Shown here: one piece after another, positions 1-6,979 of the stretch
How the letters are laid out: every line of letters starts with the position of its first letter
How positions within the stretch are numbered: the stretch's first letter is position 1
Assembly (NCBI GenBank): GCA_002427055.1
Contig: DIPA01000050.1
Location: 5,055 to 14,831 of the forward strand
Length of the DNA: 9,777 nt
Direction: 5' to 3'
Source: Firmicutes bacterium UBA5500
GTDB taxonomy: Bacteria; Bacillota; UBA994; UBA5500
Notes under the pieces: generated by a model
Told to the model about the DNA's origin: nothing
Seen by the model: the letters and a program-made list of their open reading frames with translations, nothing else
The model's database searches: none
Made by a program: the position numbers and the translations under genes

Positions 1-192
1 CCTTTCATCATTAACTGGCTTAACATTATCATCGCGTTATTTGTGCCAATATCTTTGGTCGTCGCGTTTGTTTTTGACCGTATTATCGCACCGTACCCAA
101 CAGACATTCTTAGCGGCTTTGCTCTTGCAGTGGTGTATCTCATTATCATGGCTTCGTCGTTTCTCGCTTTAAAGTGTAGAAAATCTAGCTAG
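1..192 (+). CDS. C-terminal fragment of an unidentified membrane protein
   Basis: The frame starting at base 1 is open for 63 codons and ends at TAG 190-192, so the gene begins before the window. The visible part is strongly hydrophobic. One membrane-spanning stretch covers about residues 7-24, a short polar turn follows (FDRIIAPYPTD), and a second span covers about residues 38-56, ending in a basic tail (LKCRKSS). This fits the last two helices of an integral membrane protein with a cytoplasmic basic C-terminus. No family motif is visible and I do not recognise it. The hydrolase gene starts about 16 bases after the stop, with its ribosome binding site touching the stop codon, so the two are probably co-transcribed. 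Confidence 0.6.
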   Translation, partial: PFIINWLNIIIALFVPISLVVAFVFDRIIAPYPTDILSGFALAVVYLIIMASSFLALKCRKSS

Positions 193-208
193 GGAGAAGG
201 TGGACGTG

Positions 209-1168
209 ATGAAAAAACGAGCAAGAGTAATGCTGACAGTTACGGTAGTGATATTGGCAGCCTTGTTCATAGGGGCATCAAGCTTCATAGGTTTACAGGT
301 ATTTGCAGGCTCAACTCAGCTGGTCACCAACGAAGAAACAAAAGAAGTCTTTAATGCCTTTTGGGAGCAACATGGCATGGATTATGACAGTTTCTGTGAC
401 ACCTATAGGGTGGAACAGGTAGAGATTACTTCTTCTTTTGATGAACACAATATACCTGCGGATTACATTTATGCGGTGGAGTCGCAAAATAGCAGGGACC
501 GTCAGACAGTTATTTTGGTTCATGGCTTAGGGGGCAATCGCTACTCCAACTATCCGTTGGCTGAGCTCTTTCTTGAAGAAGGCTACAATGTCATCACCTA
601 TGATCAGCGAAGTTCAAACGAGAATACTGCTAAGTACACAACCTTCGGATATTGGGAGAAATATGATCTCCTCGATTGGGTTAATTACGTTTTGGAACAA
701 GCTCCGGGACAAGAGGTAGGTATATGGGGCGCTTCTTATGGGGGAGCAACTGCAGGATTAGCACTGGGGTATGACGGTATGGATGACAAGGTTGATTTCC
801 TGATCTTGGACAGTCCTGTGAGTAGCATGGAGTGGATGGTCGAGCAGGAAATGATAAACATGGATGTTGGTATACCGGTGTCCTATATGACATGGTGTGG
901 TAATCTCGTAAACAAGCTAAAACTGGGTTTCACCTATCAGGACGCCGATGTGGCAAAGGCAATGAAAGAGGTGAAAACTCCTGTACTAATTATCAACAGT
1001 AAACGGGACTCGCTAACTCCTTACTTTATGGGAAAGGAAATATACGATGCTATCCCGGGCGACAATAAAGAAATCTGGACGGTAGATGATAGTGAGCATT
1101 GTGAGATGTGGGTAGATCATAATGAGGAGTACCGTGATAAGGTGGAAAGCTTTCTGGAGAAATATTGA
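209..1168 (+). CDS. membrane-anchored alpha/beta hydrolase (YqkD/COG1073-like)
   Basis: Serine hydrolase of the alpha/beta fold; the substrate cannot be told from sequence. From ATG 209 it has 319 residues. A basic start (MKKRAR) leads into a hydrophobic segment at about residues 9-30, a signal anchor or signal peptide, so the catalytic domain is probably outside the membrane. The fold's landmarks are present: oxyanion turn HGLGG (105-109), nucleophile elbow GASYGG with Ser176, acid Asp267 in SKRDSLTP and His297 in DSEHCEMW. The stretch TTFGYWEKYDLLDWV resembles the YqkD-like group of COG1073. The frame also allows GTG starts at 200 (322 residues) and 206. I chose ATG 209 because the AGGGAGAAGG site (191-200) sits 8 bases upstream of it and overlaps GTG 200. 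It lies just behind a membrane protein gene, probably in one operon. Confidence 0.85.
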   Translation: MKKRARVMLTVTVVILAALFIGASSFIGLQVFAGSTQLVTNEETKEVFNAFWEQHGMDYDSFCDTYRVEQVEITSSFDEHNIPADYIYAVESQNSRDRQTVILVHGLGGNRYSNYPLAELFLEEGYNVITYDQRSSNENTAKYTTFGYWEKYDLLDWVNYVLEQAPGQEVGIWGASYGGATAGLALGYDGMDDKVDFLILDSPVSSMEWMVEQEMINMDVGIPVSYMTWCGNLVNKLKLGFTYQDADVAKAMKEVKTPVLIINSKRDSLTPYFMGKEIYDAIPGDNKEIWTVDDSEHCEMWVDHNEEYRDKVESFLEKY

Positions 1169-1460
1169 TGGATTTTGGGGGCAGTGCTATAAGCTTATCT
1201 GCCTGCTTTGTGCGGGACTTCCCAGCATCGAACCGGGGCTTACTTTAAGGTTCAAGGGCTACTTCGCTACCTACGCCTGGGCAAAGTAGTAAAAGGAAAT
1301 GAGGGTATCATCACCAAGCTTTGTAGGTGGTAATACCCTATTAAGTTGCCCTGTTTTGCTAGTTGACGTTCTGGCACGGTAAAAAATATGCGGCAGTCAA
1401 TAGGGGGAGAAGCAGGGGAGAAGCGCCGGCGAAAGAAGGTTGTTTAACAGAGGGCGATGC
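1169..1460. other. intergenic stretch without a supported gene
   Basis: This lies between the convergent hydrolase and malic enzyme genes. It holds only short, unsupported reading frames of 19-28 codons on the plus strand. Two structures are visible. ATAAGCTTAT (1189-1198) is a perfect palindrome flanked by GGCAG/CTGCC, but it has no loop and no T-run. An imperfect hairpin, 1303-1315 with 1326-1338, has 11 of 13 positions complementary plus one G-T pair and a 10-base loop. Neither has a T-tract, so I do not call a terminator for the hydrolase operon. I see no tRNA, riboswitch or mobile element. Confidence 0.5.
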
Positions 1461-1499
1461 CAAAAAAGCAGCCGGACACATAGACTATGTGTCCGGCTG
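1461..1499 (-). terminator. rho-independent terminator of the aspA-malic enzyme operon
   Basis: A perfect 14-bp inverted repeat (1469-1482 paired with 1486-1499) has a 3-base loop. Its GC-rich base, AGCCGG/CCGGCT, is followed on the minus strand by one C and then six T (complement of A1462-1467). It lies 24 bases past the malic enzyme stop codon. On the plus strand the stem is not followed by a T-run, so it should act only on minus-strand transcripts. Confidence 0.93.
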
Positions 1500-1523
1500 G
1501 CAAATGCACTTTGTTGATAGATA

Positions 1524-2738
1524 TTAACGCTGCAGAATCGATTCCTTCAATTGCTCTGGATCTATCTTGATTCTTGCAACATTAGTCTCGAGAGCAGCCT
1601 TGGCGACTGCGCAAGCCACGTGCGCTGCTACTCGCTTATCAAATACCGCGGGAATGCAATAATCTGGTGTTAACTCCTCTGGTTTGATAAGATCAGCTAT
1701 TGCATGGGCCGCAGCGAGCTTCATTTCTTCGTTTATTTCTGTGGCACGGGCGTCTAAAGTCCCGCGGAAAACACCCGGAAATACTAGCACGTTATTGATC
1801 TGATTGGGGAAATCTGAACGACCTGTTCCCACAACAACTGCACCGGCTTCTTTCGCCTCGTCTGGGTAAATCTCAGGTACCGGGTTAGCCATTGCAAAAA
1901 CTATGGCATCCTTCGCCATGGTTGCTATCATATCCTTCGTAACAGCTCCAGGGCCGGATACTCCAATAAAGATATCGCTTCCCTTTAGCGCCTCGGAAAT
2001 AGCCCCGTTTAGGTTCTGGCTATTGGTTATTTCAGCCAACTGTTGTTTGCTTGAATTGAGATTGGATCTATCTTTCGATATAATTCCTTTACTGTCACAC
2101 ACAACTACGTCGCCAATGCCTGCCGCAAGCAACAGTTTCGCTATAGCTACACCGGCGGCGCCTGCACCGCTTATGACAGCTCTTACTGCCTTGACATCCT
2201 TCTTTACTACTTTAAGGGCATTGAGGGTAGCAGCCAAGACAACGATAGCCGTACCATGTTGGTCGTCGTGAAAAACGGGGATGTCTAGCTCTTGCTTTAA
2301 CCTTGCTTCTACCTCAAAGCAACGAGGAGCAGCTATATCTTCCAGGTTAATCCCACCAAAGGTAGGAGCCAAGTATTTCACGGTCTTGACAATTTCATCC
2401 GCATCCTGCGTATCAAGGCAGATCGGAAATGCGTCTACTCCAGCGAAAGTTTTGAAAAGCGCGGACTTGCCTTCCATTACCGGTATTGCGCCTGCCGGAC
2501 CGATATTCCCGAGTCCCAGTACAGCCGACCCATCGCTGACTACCGCAACCAGTCGTCCCTTGGCTGTATATTTATACACGTCATCGGGGTTCTTATGAAT
2601 TTCTTTACATGGTTCTGCCACCCCAGGAGTGTATGCAAGGGCTAAGCCTGCAGCGTCCTTGATCGGGACCCTGCTAATCACTTCTATCTTGCCTTGGTTT
2701 TCCTGATGAAGTTTTAGGGCCTCATGTCTTACATCCAT
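1524..2738 (-). CDS. malic enzyme, malate dehydrogenase (oxaloacetate-decarboxylating)
   Basis: Oxidative decarboxylation of malate to pyruvate and CO2 with reduction of NAD(P), in the cytoplasm, with a divalent metal. At 404 residues it matches the short bacterial malic enzymes without a phosphotransacetylase tail. Visible marks (numbered from ATG 2738) are AYTPGVAEPC with catalytic Tyr36, GKSALFKTFAGVD with Lys91, metal-binding Glu133/Asp134 and the FHDDQHG motif at 156-162. The Rossmann glycine motif GAGAAG is at 191-196 and MANPVPE at 283-289. An Asp (215) follows the second Rossmann strand; I do not assign NAD or NADP from it. The frame runs back to a TTG at 2762, but AAAGGAGGG at 2745-2753 sits 6 bases before ATG 2738, which settles the start. 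It is the last gene of the aspartate operon, 66 bases after fumarase beta. Confidence 0.95.
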   Translation of the reverse strand: MDVRHEALKLHQENQGKIEVISRVPIKDAAGLALAYTPGVAEPCKEIHKNPDDVYKYTAKGRLVAVVSDGSAVLGLGNIGPAGAIPVMEGKSALFKTFAGVDAFPICLDTQDADEIVKTVKYLAPTFGGINLEDIAAPRCFEVEARLKQELDIPVFHDDQHGTAIVVLAATLNALKVVKKDVKAVRAVISGAGAAGVAIAKLLLAAGIGDVVVCDSKGIISKDRSNLNSSKQQLAEITNSQNLNGAISEALKGSDIFIGVSGPGAVTKDMIATMAKDAIVFAMANPVPEIYPDEAKEAGAVVVGTGRSDFPNQINNVLVFPGVFRGTLDARATEINEEMKLAAAHAIADLIKPEELTPDYCIPAVFDKRVAAHVACAVAKAALETNVARIKIDPEQLKESILQR

Positions 2739-2744
2739 TGGTAA

Positions 2745-2753
2745 CCCTCCTTT
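2745..2753 (-). promoter_or_regulatory. ribosome binding site deciding the malic enzyme start
   Basis: AAAGGAGGG on the minus strand lies 6 bases before ATG 2738. It falls inside the possible N-terminal extension from TTG 2762, which makes the longer form unlikely. Confidence 0.85.
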
Positions 2754-2804
2754 GATTTTCAAGCGAGTTCGTCTACATCATGCAGCTGGATTTTACGACA
2801 GACT

Positions 2805-3362
2805 CTATGGCAGCTTGTATTTTTGCGGTTCGGTTTCGTAAAGGTTGTTTCCTTTTGAGTCTATTACAACCGTTACTGGAAACTTCTCCACATAGAACTT
2901 GTGGATAGCCTCTGCACCAAGGTCTTCATAGCATACTACTTCTGCTTTCTTAATGGCCTTGGAAATCAGGGCCGCTGCTCCACCAACGGCCCCAAAATAA
3001 ACTGCGCCGTTTTCCTTCATTGCCTCAACTACTTCTTTGGATAATGCCCCTTTCCCAATCATGCCTTTGAGGCCGAGTTTCAACAAGGTAGGGGTATAGG
3101 GTTCCATCCGGTAGCTCGTAGTAGGCCCTGCTGAACCTACAACGTGGCCCGGCTTCGCGGGCGAAGGCCCGACGTAGTAGATGAACTGCCCGTTTAAGTC
3201 AATGGGAAGTTCCTTACCGTCCGCCAACAGTTCAATCAACCGTTTATGGGCTGCATCTCTGCCTGTATAAATGTTTCCCGTTATCAGGACATTGTCACCG
3301 GCACGGAGCTCTTGAACCTGGCTTGTAGTAACAGGAGTTGTTATGCTAATTACCTTTTCCAT
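2805..3362 (-). CDS. class I fumarate hydratase, beta subunit (C-terminal domain)
   Basis: 185 residues matching the C-terminal domain of iron-sulfur (class I) fumarases, here a separate subunit. Characteristic stretches are TGNIYTGRDAAHKR (28-41), YYVGPSPAKPGHVVGSAGPT (62-81), TSYRMEPYTP (82-91), the glycine-rich GLKGMIGKG (97-105) and YFGAVGGAAAL (122-132). The related L-tartrate dehydratase beta subunit shares this domain, but an aspartase gene and a malic enzyme gene in the same operon favour fumarase. With the alpha subunit it should form the cytoplasmic enzyme that interconverts fumarate and malate. ATG 3362 is preceded by AGGGAGGGT, which overlaps the end of the alpha gene. The two coding regions are 13 bases apart, so translation may be coupled and the subunit ratio kept. 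Confidence 0.94.
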   Translation of the reverse strand: MEKVISITTPVTTSQVQELRAGDNVLITGNIYTGRDAAHKRLIELLADGKELPIDLNGQFIYYVGPSPAKPGHVVGSAGPTTSYRMEPYTPTLLKLGLKGMIGKGALSKEVVEAMKENGAVYFGAVGGAAALISKAIKKAEVVCYEDLGAEAIHKFYVEKFPVTVVIDSKGNNLYETEPQKYKLP

Positions 3363-3375
3363 TAGCTGACCCTCC

Positions 3376-4221
3376 CTATATGGTTATTTCTGCATGACGA
3401 GATGCATGGCAGCATATATTTACAGCCACTGGAAGTCCAGCTATATGGGTTGGGTAATAGTTGATATTCACCGCCAGAGCCGTGGTTCTACCACCAAGAC
3501 CTGCCGGTCCTACACCGGATTTGTTTATTTCCTCCAGTATCTCGTCTTCAAGTTTTGCATATCTTGGGTCTGCGTTGTGTTCCCCCACAGTCCTCAGCAG
3601 AGCTTTTTTGGACAGCACTGCTGCCTTTTCCATTGTGCCGCCAATACCAACTCCCACTATAATCGGCGGACAGGGATTAGGACCAGCTTCTACGGCTGTT
3701 TTGATGACAAAGTCTCTTACACCTGCTGCACCATCTGCCGGTTTTAGCATCTTGATTCTGCTCATGTTTTCGCTGCCAAATCCTTTGGCAGTTATAGTAA
3801 TCTTCACCTTGTCGCCTGGAACTATATCTATATAGGTTACAGCCGGCGTATTGTCGCGGGTGTTTTTCCTATCAAAAACCGGATCATCAACGATGGATTT
3901 GCGCAAGTATCCATCAACATAGGCTTCTCTTACGCCCTGATTTATGGCTTCGTTAAGATCGCCTTCGACTATCATAACTTCTTGACCTAGTTCGATAAAA
4001 AGTACAGCCATACCTGTGTCTTGACATATGGCTAGCTTTTCCCGAGCTGCGATTTCATTGTTTTCTATGATCTGTCGTAGGACGGACTTGCCCACAGGGG
4101 ATTCCTCAGCCTCATATCGCTCTTTTAGCTTGTTGTAGATATCCTCTCCGATAAAGCTGCTTGCATGCAAAAACAAGTCGCGAACGTTGTCTTTAATCAA
4201 TTCAGCTTTAATTTCTCTCAA
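3376..4221 (-). CDS. class I fumarate hydratase, alpha subunit (4Fe-4S catalytic domain)
   Basis: 281 residues, full length for the separate alpha subunit of class I fumarase. It carries the three cysteine positions expected to hold the oxygen-sensitive 4Fe-4S cluster: Cys66 in AICQDTG, Cys184 in PNPCPP and the Cys270-Cys271 pair in NICCHASRH. By analogy with the CWAMR of E. coli FumA, Cys271 is the likely ligand. Other family marks are KGFGSENMSR (146-155), VGVGIGGTMEKA (189-200) and GLGGRTTALAV (241-251). TtdA-type tartrate dehydratase is the alternative; operon context favours fumarase. The start is TTG, with GGGGTGA a few bases upstream (4226-4232). No earlier ATG fits, and the first internal Met is near residue 71, which would delete the first cysteine. 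The gene lies 50 bases after aspA and 13 before the beta subunit. Confidence 0.94.
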   Translation of the reverse strand: MREIKAELIKDNVRDLFLHASSFIGEDIYNKLKERYEAEESPVGKSVLRQIIENNEIAAREKLAICQDTGMAVLFIELGQEVMIVEGDLNEAINQGVREAYVDGYLRKSIVDDPVFDRKNTRDNTPAVTYIDIVPGDKVKITITAKGFGSENMSRIKMLKPADGAAGVRDFVIKTAVEAGPNPCPPIIVGVGIGGTMEKAAVLSKKALLRTVGEHNADPRYAKLEDEILEEINKSGVGPAGLGGRTTALAVNINYYPTHIAGLPVAVNICCHASRHAEITI

Positions 4222-4271
4222 AATGTCACCCCGCTAACTCCCTTTTTTTGAACTCCCTTGAGCGCGTCTTG

Positions 4272-5669
4272 CTAGTTCTTGGAACTGGTTGGCTGAGTCA
4301 TATTCTTGGGGCTTAGTATCTTTTCTATCTCCTCTTCGGTGAAAATGCCTTTCTCGGAAACTAATTGCCGCACCGTTTTGTTACTGCTCATAACTTCCTT
4401 GGCTAGCTGGGTGGCACCTTCATAGCCGACATAGGACACCAGCGGTGTGATGATTCCGACACTGTTGTCGACCATGTTTTGGCACCTCTCCCGATTAGCC
4501 GTGATGCCAACGATGCACCTTTCCCTAAAGACTCTTACAACATTAGTAAGGATCTCTACAGATTGTATTACATTGTACACCAGTACCGGTTCCATGACAT
4601 TCAGCTCAAATTGTCCTGCTCCTGTTGCAAGAGCGATGGTATGGTCGTTGCCTTGGACTTGGAAGCACACCTGGTTCACGACCTCGGCCATTACTGGGTT
4701 AACTTTACCTGGCATGATCGAAGAGCCCGGTTGTACTGGAGGAAGATTAATCTCGTTCAAACCGGTGCGTGGTCCAGAGGCCATTAGCCTTAAGTCGTTA
4801 GCTATTTTTGATAAATTTAGTGCGAGGATCCTCAGGTTACCAGAAAAGGCAGCGAGAGTATCGGCATTTTGTGTAGCATCTACCATGTTCTCGGCGCTGC
4901 AAAGAGGTAGGCAAGAGAATTCCCTCAAGTGTGCTGTTACAGAGTCGATATACTCTATTTTAGCGTTCACACAGGTACCGACAGCCGTAGCTCCCATGTT
5001 TATTTGCTTAAGAGCCTCAGATGCAGACGTAATTCTATCCATGTCCCTGGTGACTGTTTCTGCATATGCAGCAAATTCCTGCCCCAAGCGAATAGGAACA
5101 GCATCCTGAAGATGTGTACGGCCCATCTTAATGACGTCATCAAACTCTTGGGACTTCGTGATGAGCGCATCGTGTAACTGCTTCAATTCGGATAGAAGGT
5201 TTTTCACTAGATTTAGTACTGTTATGCGAACGGCGGAAGGGATAACGTCGTTAGTTGACTGGGACATGTTGACGTGGGAGTTAGGCGAGATCACAGTGTA
5301 ATCTCCTTTTTCCCCTCCGAGAATTTCGATAGCCCTATTGGCAATTACCTCATTAGCGTTCATGTTCAAGGATGTCCCCGCGCCACCCTGTATGACGTCT
5401 ACCAAGAACTGGTCTAGGTACTGCCCTTCCAGAACTTCGTTAGAGGCCTGAACAATTGCCTTAGCTTTTTCCTGATCCAATTGGCCTAATTCCATGTTGG
5501 CGATAGCTGCCGCTTTCTTAACCATGGCTATGGCCTGTACTAGATCTTTGCTTGGCTTATAGCCTGTGATAGGGAAATTCTCTAATGCACGCTGAGTCTG
5601 GATGCCATAGTAGGCATTGTTTGGTATTTCCTTCGAGCCTAACAGATCATGTTCAATACGTTTCTTCAT
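4272..5669 (-). CDS. aspA: aspartate ammonia-lyase (aspartase)
   Basis: Reversible deamination of L-aspartate to fumarate and ammonia, in the cytoplasm, by a homotetramer of the aspartase/fumarase superfamily. At 465 residues it is full length. The superfamily signature GSSIMPGKVNP lies at 315-325 and includes the flexible-loop serines, one of which is the catalytic base. NMNANEVIANRA (102-113), HVNMSQSTND (132-141) and GRTHLQDAVP (183-192) build the rest of the active site. NMSQSTND and the run after the signature (AEVVNQVCFQVQGND) match aspartase better than class II fumarase. A class I fumarase in the same operon also makes a second fumarase less likely. ATG 5669 is preceded by GAGGTG about 8 bases upstream. 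It is the first gene of the operon, with the promoter at 5742-5770. The C-terminal tail (PKNMTQPTSSKN) is polar and unremarkable. Confidence 0.96.
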   Translation of the reverse strand: MKKRIEHDLLGSKEIPNNAYYGIQTQRALENFPITGYKPSKDLVQAIAMVKKAAAIANMELGQLDQEKAKAIVQASNEVLEGQYLDQFLVDVIQGGAGTSLNMNANEVIANRAIEILGGEKGDYTVISPNSHVNMSQSTNDVIPSAVRITVLNLVKNLLSELKQLHDALITKSQEFDDVIKMGRTHLQDAVPIRLGQEFAAYAETVTRDMDRITSASEALKQINMGATAVGTCVNAKIEYIDSVTAHLREFSCLPLCSAENMVDATQNADTLAAFSGNLRILALNLSKIANDLRLMASGPRTGLNEINLPPVQPGSSIMPGKVNPVMAEVVNQVCFQVQGNDHTIALATGAGQFELNVMEPVLVYNVIQSVEILTNVVRVFRERCIVGITANRERCQNMVDNSVGIITPLVSYVGYEGATQLAKEVMSSNKTVRQLVSEKGIFTEEEIEKILSPKNMTQPTSSKN

Positions 5670-5741
5670 TTGATTGACACCTCAATTTTGCTTATAGTTG
5701 GACGTTGTACAGGGATAGGAAAGGGCTTCTGTATCGATAAG

Positions 5742-5770
5742 AAAATAACATTGTGAGCAGTCTATGTCAA
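5742..5770 (-). promoter_or_regulatory. sigma-A type promoter for the aspA operon
   Basis: On the minus strand a perfect -35 box TTGACA (5765-5770) is followed after exactly 17 bases by TATTTT (5742-5747), which matches four of six -10 positions. Transcription would begin near 5734-5736, leaving a leader of about 65 bases before aspA. I see no attenuator or riboswitch in that leader. Confidence 0.7.
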
Positions 5771-6061
5771 GGAGCGTCAGGCCAATTGCTATAAACGGTC
5801 AAGCCTTCTTGGTCAAAAATTTACCTTCTGTTTTGGACCCAAGTCATGTCCATCAGCTGCTTGATTTCATCGTAACCCAGGAGCTTGAGGTGTAGAACCT
5901 AGCCTCTTCAAGAGTCTCGAGTCTAGGGGCACATATTTAACAATATGATTAGAGGTAGAATTGACTTTATTGGTGACAGAAACTTACCGATAAGGCTGAA
6001 CTTCCTTTATCGATTCTACGATGGCAGCATGATGTATGATTTCAAGAATCAGAAAACTATA
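5771..6061. other. gene-poor spacer, possibly with a decayed coding remnant
   Basis: With the promoter and terminator that flank it, this makes up the 455-base gap between aspA and the DegV gene. No intact gene is supported. On the minus strand one frame over 5767-5898 reads like coding sequence (LLGYDEIKQLMDMTWVQNRR, stop, then IFDQEGLTVYSNWPDAP, stop) but is only 25 + 17 codons and has no start or ribosome binding site. A plus-strand frame from ATG 5945 runs through the terminator and into the antisense of the DegV gene, and I judge it accidental. A small imperfect inverted repeat, CCTAG/CTAGG (5898-5902 with 5923-5927), encloses CTCTTCAAGAG. Confidence 0.4.
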
Positions 6062-6099
6062 AACACAAAAAACGCGACGCATCGCGCGTTTTTTGTGTT
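6062..6099. terminator. symmetrical, potentially bidirectional terminator after the DegV gene
   Basis: A perfect 15-bp inverted repeat (6062-6076 with 6085-6099) has an 8-base loop. The stem contains ACGCG/CGCGT next to a run of six A on one side and six T on the other, so each strand shows a GC stem followed by T6. It starts 26 bases past the DegV stop codon and should end minus-strand transcription there. This keeps DegV transcription out of the aspA operon, whose own promoter lies further downstream. Confidence 0.9.
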
Positions 6100-6124
6100 C
6101 ATGTTTGCTTTTATACGACTCGCC

Positions 6125-6979
6125 TTAGCTATCAAAAAGATGGGCAGAACAAAAAGCTGCACCCAGCATACCTGGCCCACCATGCACAGCTAGACTTGCA
6201 CTGAGCTCGCTGACATAACCATGCGCAATATCAAGTTTGCCCTGCAGTCTTGCGTAGAGTTCTTGAGCCTGTTCTGGTATATCTGTATGGTGAATAGCCA
6301 CAATCAAGGCGCCAGCTTTACCCGCCTCAATAATGCGCGCTTCCACGTTGTTAATAGCGCCTTGCCAACTGCGAGCTTTCTCGCCTACGACAACTAAGCC
6401 GTTTTCAGTAGTGAGCACTACTTTAATATTCAATAACCCAGCCAACAAAGCTTGAGCCTGGCTAACTCGTCCACTCCGGCGCAAGTGCTGTAAGGTAGGG
6501 ACAGCAATATGCACTTTGATACCATCACGCAACTCCACCAATTTCTCCATGATCTCAGGCAATGTCTTACCGGCACGTGCTGCTTCGGCCGCGGCAAGAG
6601 CCTGCAAGCCTGTGCCCATTGCAGTTGTAGCACTATCAAATACGGTTACTGCTCCTGCTGGCAACATGTCAGCTGCAATGCGCGCACTGGCACAAGTGCC
6701 GCTGGCTCTAGCTGTCACCAATACTGCTATGATAGTCTTGCCTTGCTCCACTAAGGGTTTAAAAACATCCAGGAAGTTTCCGGGCGCGGGTTGCGAAGTT
6801 GTAGGCAGGGCTCCCCGGCGAAGCAGCTCGTAAAGCCCTGCGCTGTCAATATCGATACCCTCGCGCAGACTTTGGTCAGCCGCTTGCACCCACATAGGTA
6901 AGATACTTAGCGGTAAACCAGCAACCGCCTCTTGTGGCAGACTCGCAGCTGAATCGGTTACTATATGCAAATTACTCAC
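6125..6979 (-). CDS. DegV family (FakB-like) fatty-acid-binding protein
   Basis: DegV/FakB proteins bind a long-chain fatty acid and present it to the kinase FakA for phosphorylation and entry into phospholipid synthesis. No fakA gene is visible here, so a kinase partner is inference. The protein has 284 residues from GTG 6979. It opens with the family's MSNLHIVTDSAASLP. Then come TTSQPAPGNF (60-69), the lipid-head-contacting SGT (93-95), VFDSATTAMGTG (113-124), RRSGRVSQA (167-175) and HGGPGMLGAAF (266-276), which supply the conserved Ser/Thr, Arg and His expected around the carboxylate. No membrane segment is seen. The frame is open back to TTG 7012, but AAGGGGG (6988-6994) sits 8 bases before GTG 6979, and the family usually begins with this Met-Ser pair. 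It stands alone, divergent from ddh, with its own terminator. Confidence 0.92.
   Translation of the reverse strand: MSNLHIVTDSAASLPQEAVAGLPLSILPMWVQAADQSLREGIDIDSAGLYELLRRGALPTTSQPAPGNFLDVFKPLVEQGKTIIAVLVTARASGTCASARIAADMLPAGAVTVFDSATTAMGTGLQALAAAEAARAGKTLPEIMEKLVELRDGIKVHIAVPTLQHLRRSGRVSQAQALLAGLLNIKVVLTTENGLVVVGEKARSWQGAINNVEARIIEAGKAGALIVAIHHTDIPEQAQELYARLQGKLDIAHGYVSELSASLAVHGGPGMLGAAFCSAHLFDS

Noticed and set aside
1180..1203. Possible terminator for the hydrolase operon (GGCAG ... ATAAGCTTAT ... CTGCC).
   Set aside because: The inner palindrome has no loop, the outer stem is only 5 bp with four unpaired bases on one side, and no T-run follows.
1221..1237. On the minus strand, CCCGGTTCGATGCTGGG looks like a tRNA T-arm (5-bp stem, TTCGATG loop).
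   Set aside because: The 7 bases that would form the acceptor 3' strand have no partner upstream, no cloverleaf D-arm or anticodon arm can be built, and there is no CCA end. At best it is chance or a very degraded remnant.
1299..1382. 27-residue plus-strand frame (ATG 1299 to TAA 1382).
   Set aside because: The purine-rich AAAAGGAA touches the ATG, leaving no proper spacing, the frame overlaps the 1303-1338 hairpin, and the peptide has no recognisable features.
1361..1394. Promoter-like TTGACG-N18-TATGCG on the plus strand.
   Set aside because: The -10 box is poor and no gene follows in that direction before the convergent malic enzyme gene.
1903..5177. Several long open frames on the plus strand opposite the aspA-malic enzyme operon.
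   Set aside because: They are antisense shadows of well-identified genes, with no ribosome binding sites and low-complexity, serine- and cysteine-rich translations.
5751..5770. TGTGA half-site overlapping the aspA promoter, suggestive of a CRP/FNR-type operator.
   Set aside because: The second half does not match (no TCACA at the right spacing), so a single 5-base half-site is not evidence.
5945..6193. 82-codon plus-strand open frame starting at ATG 5945.
   Set aside because: It runs straight through the 6062-6099 terminator and into the antisense of the DegV gene, has no ribosome binding site, and shows no recognisable protein features.
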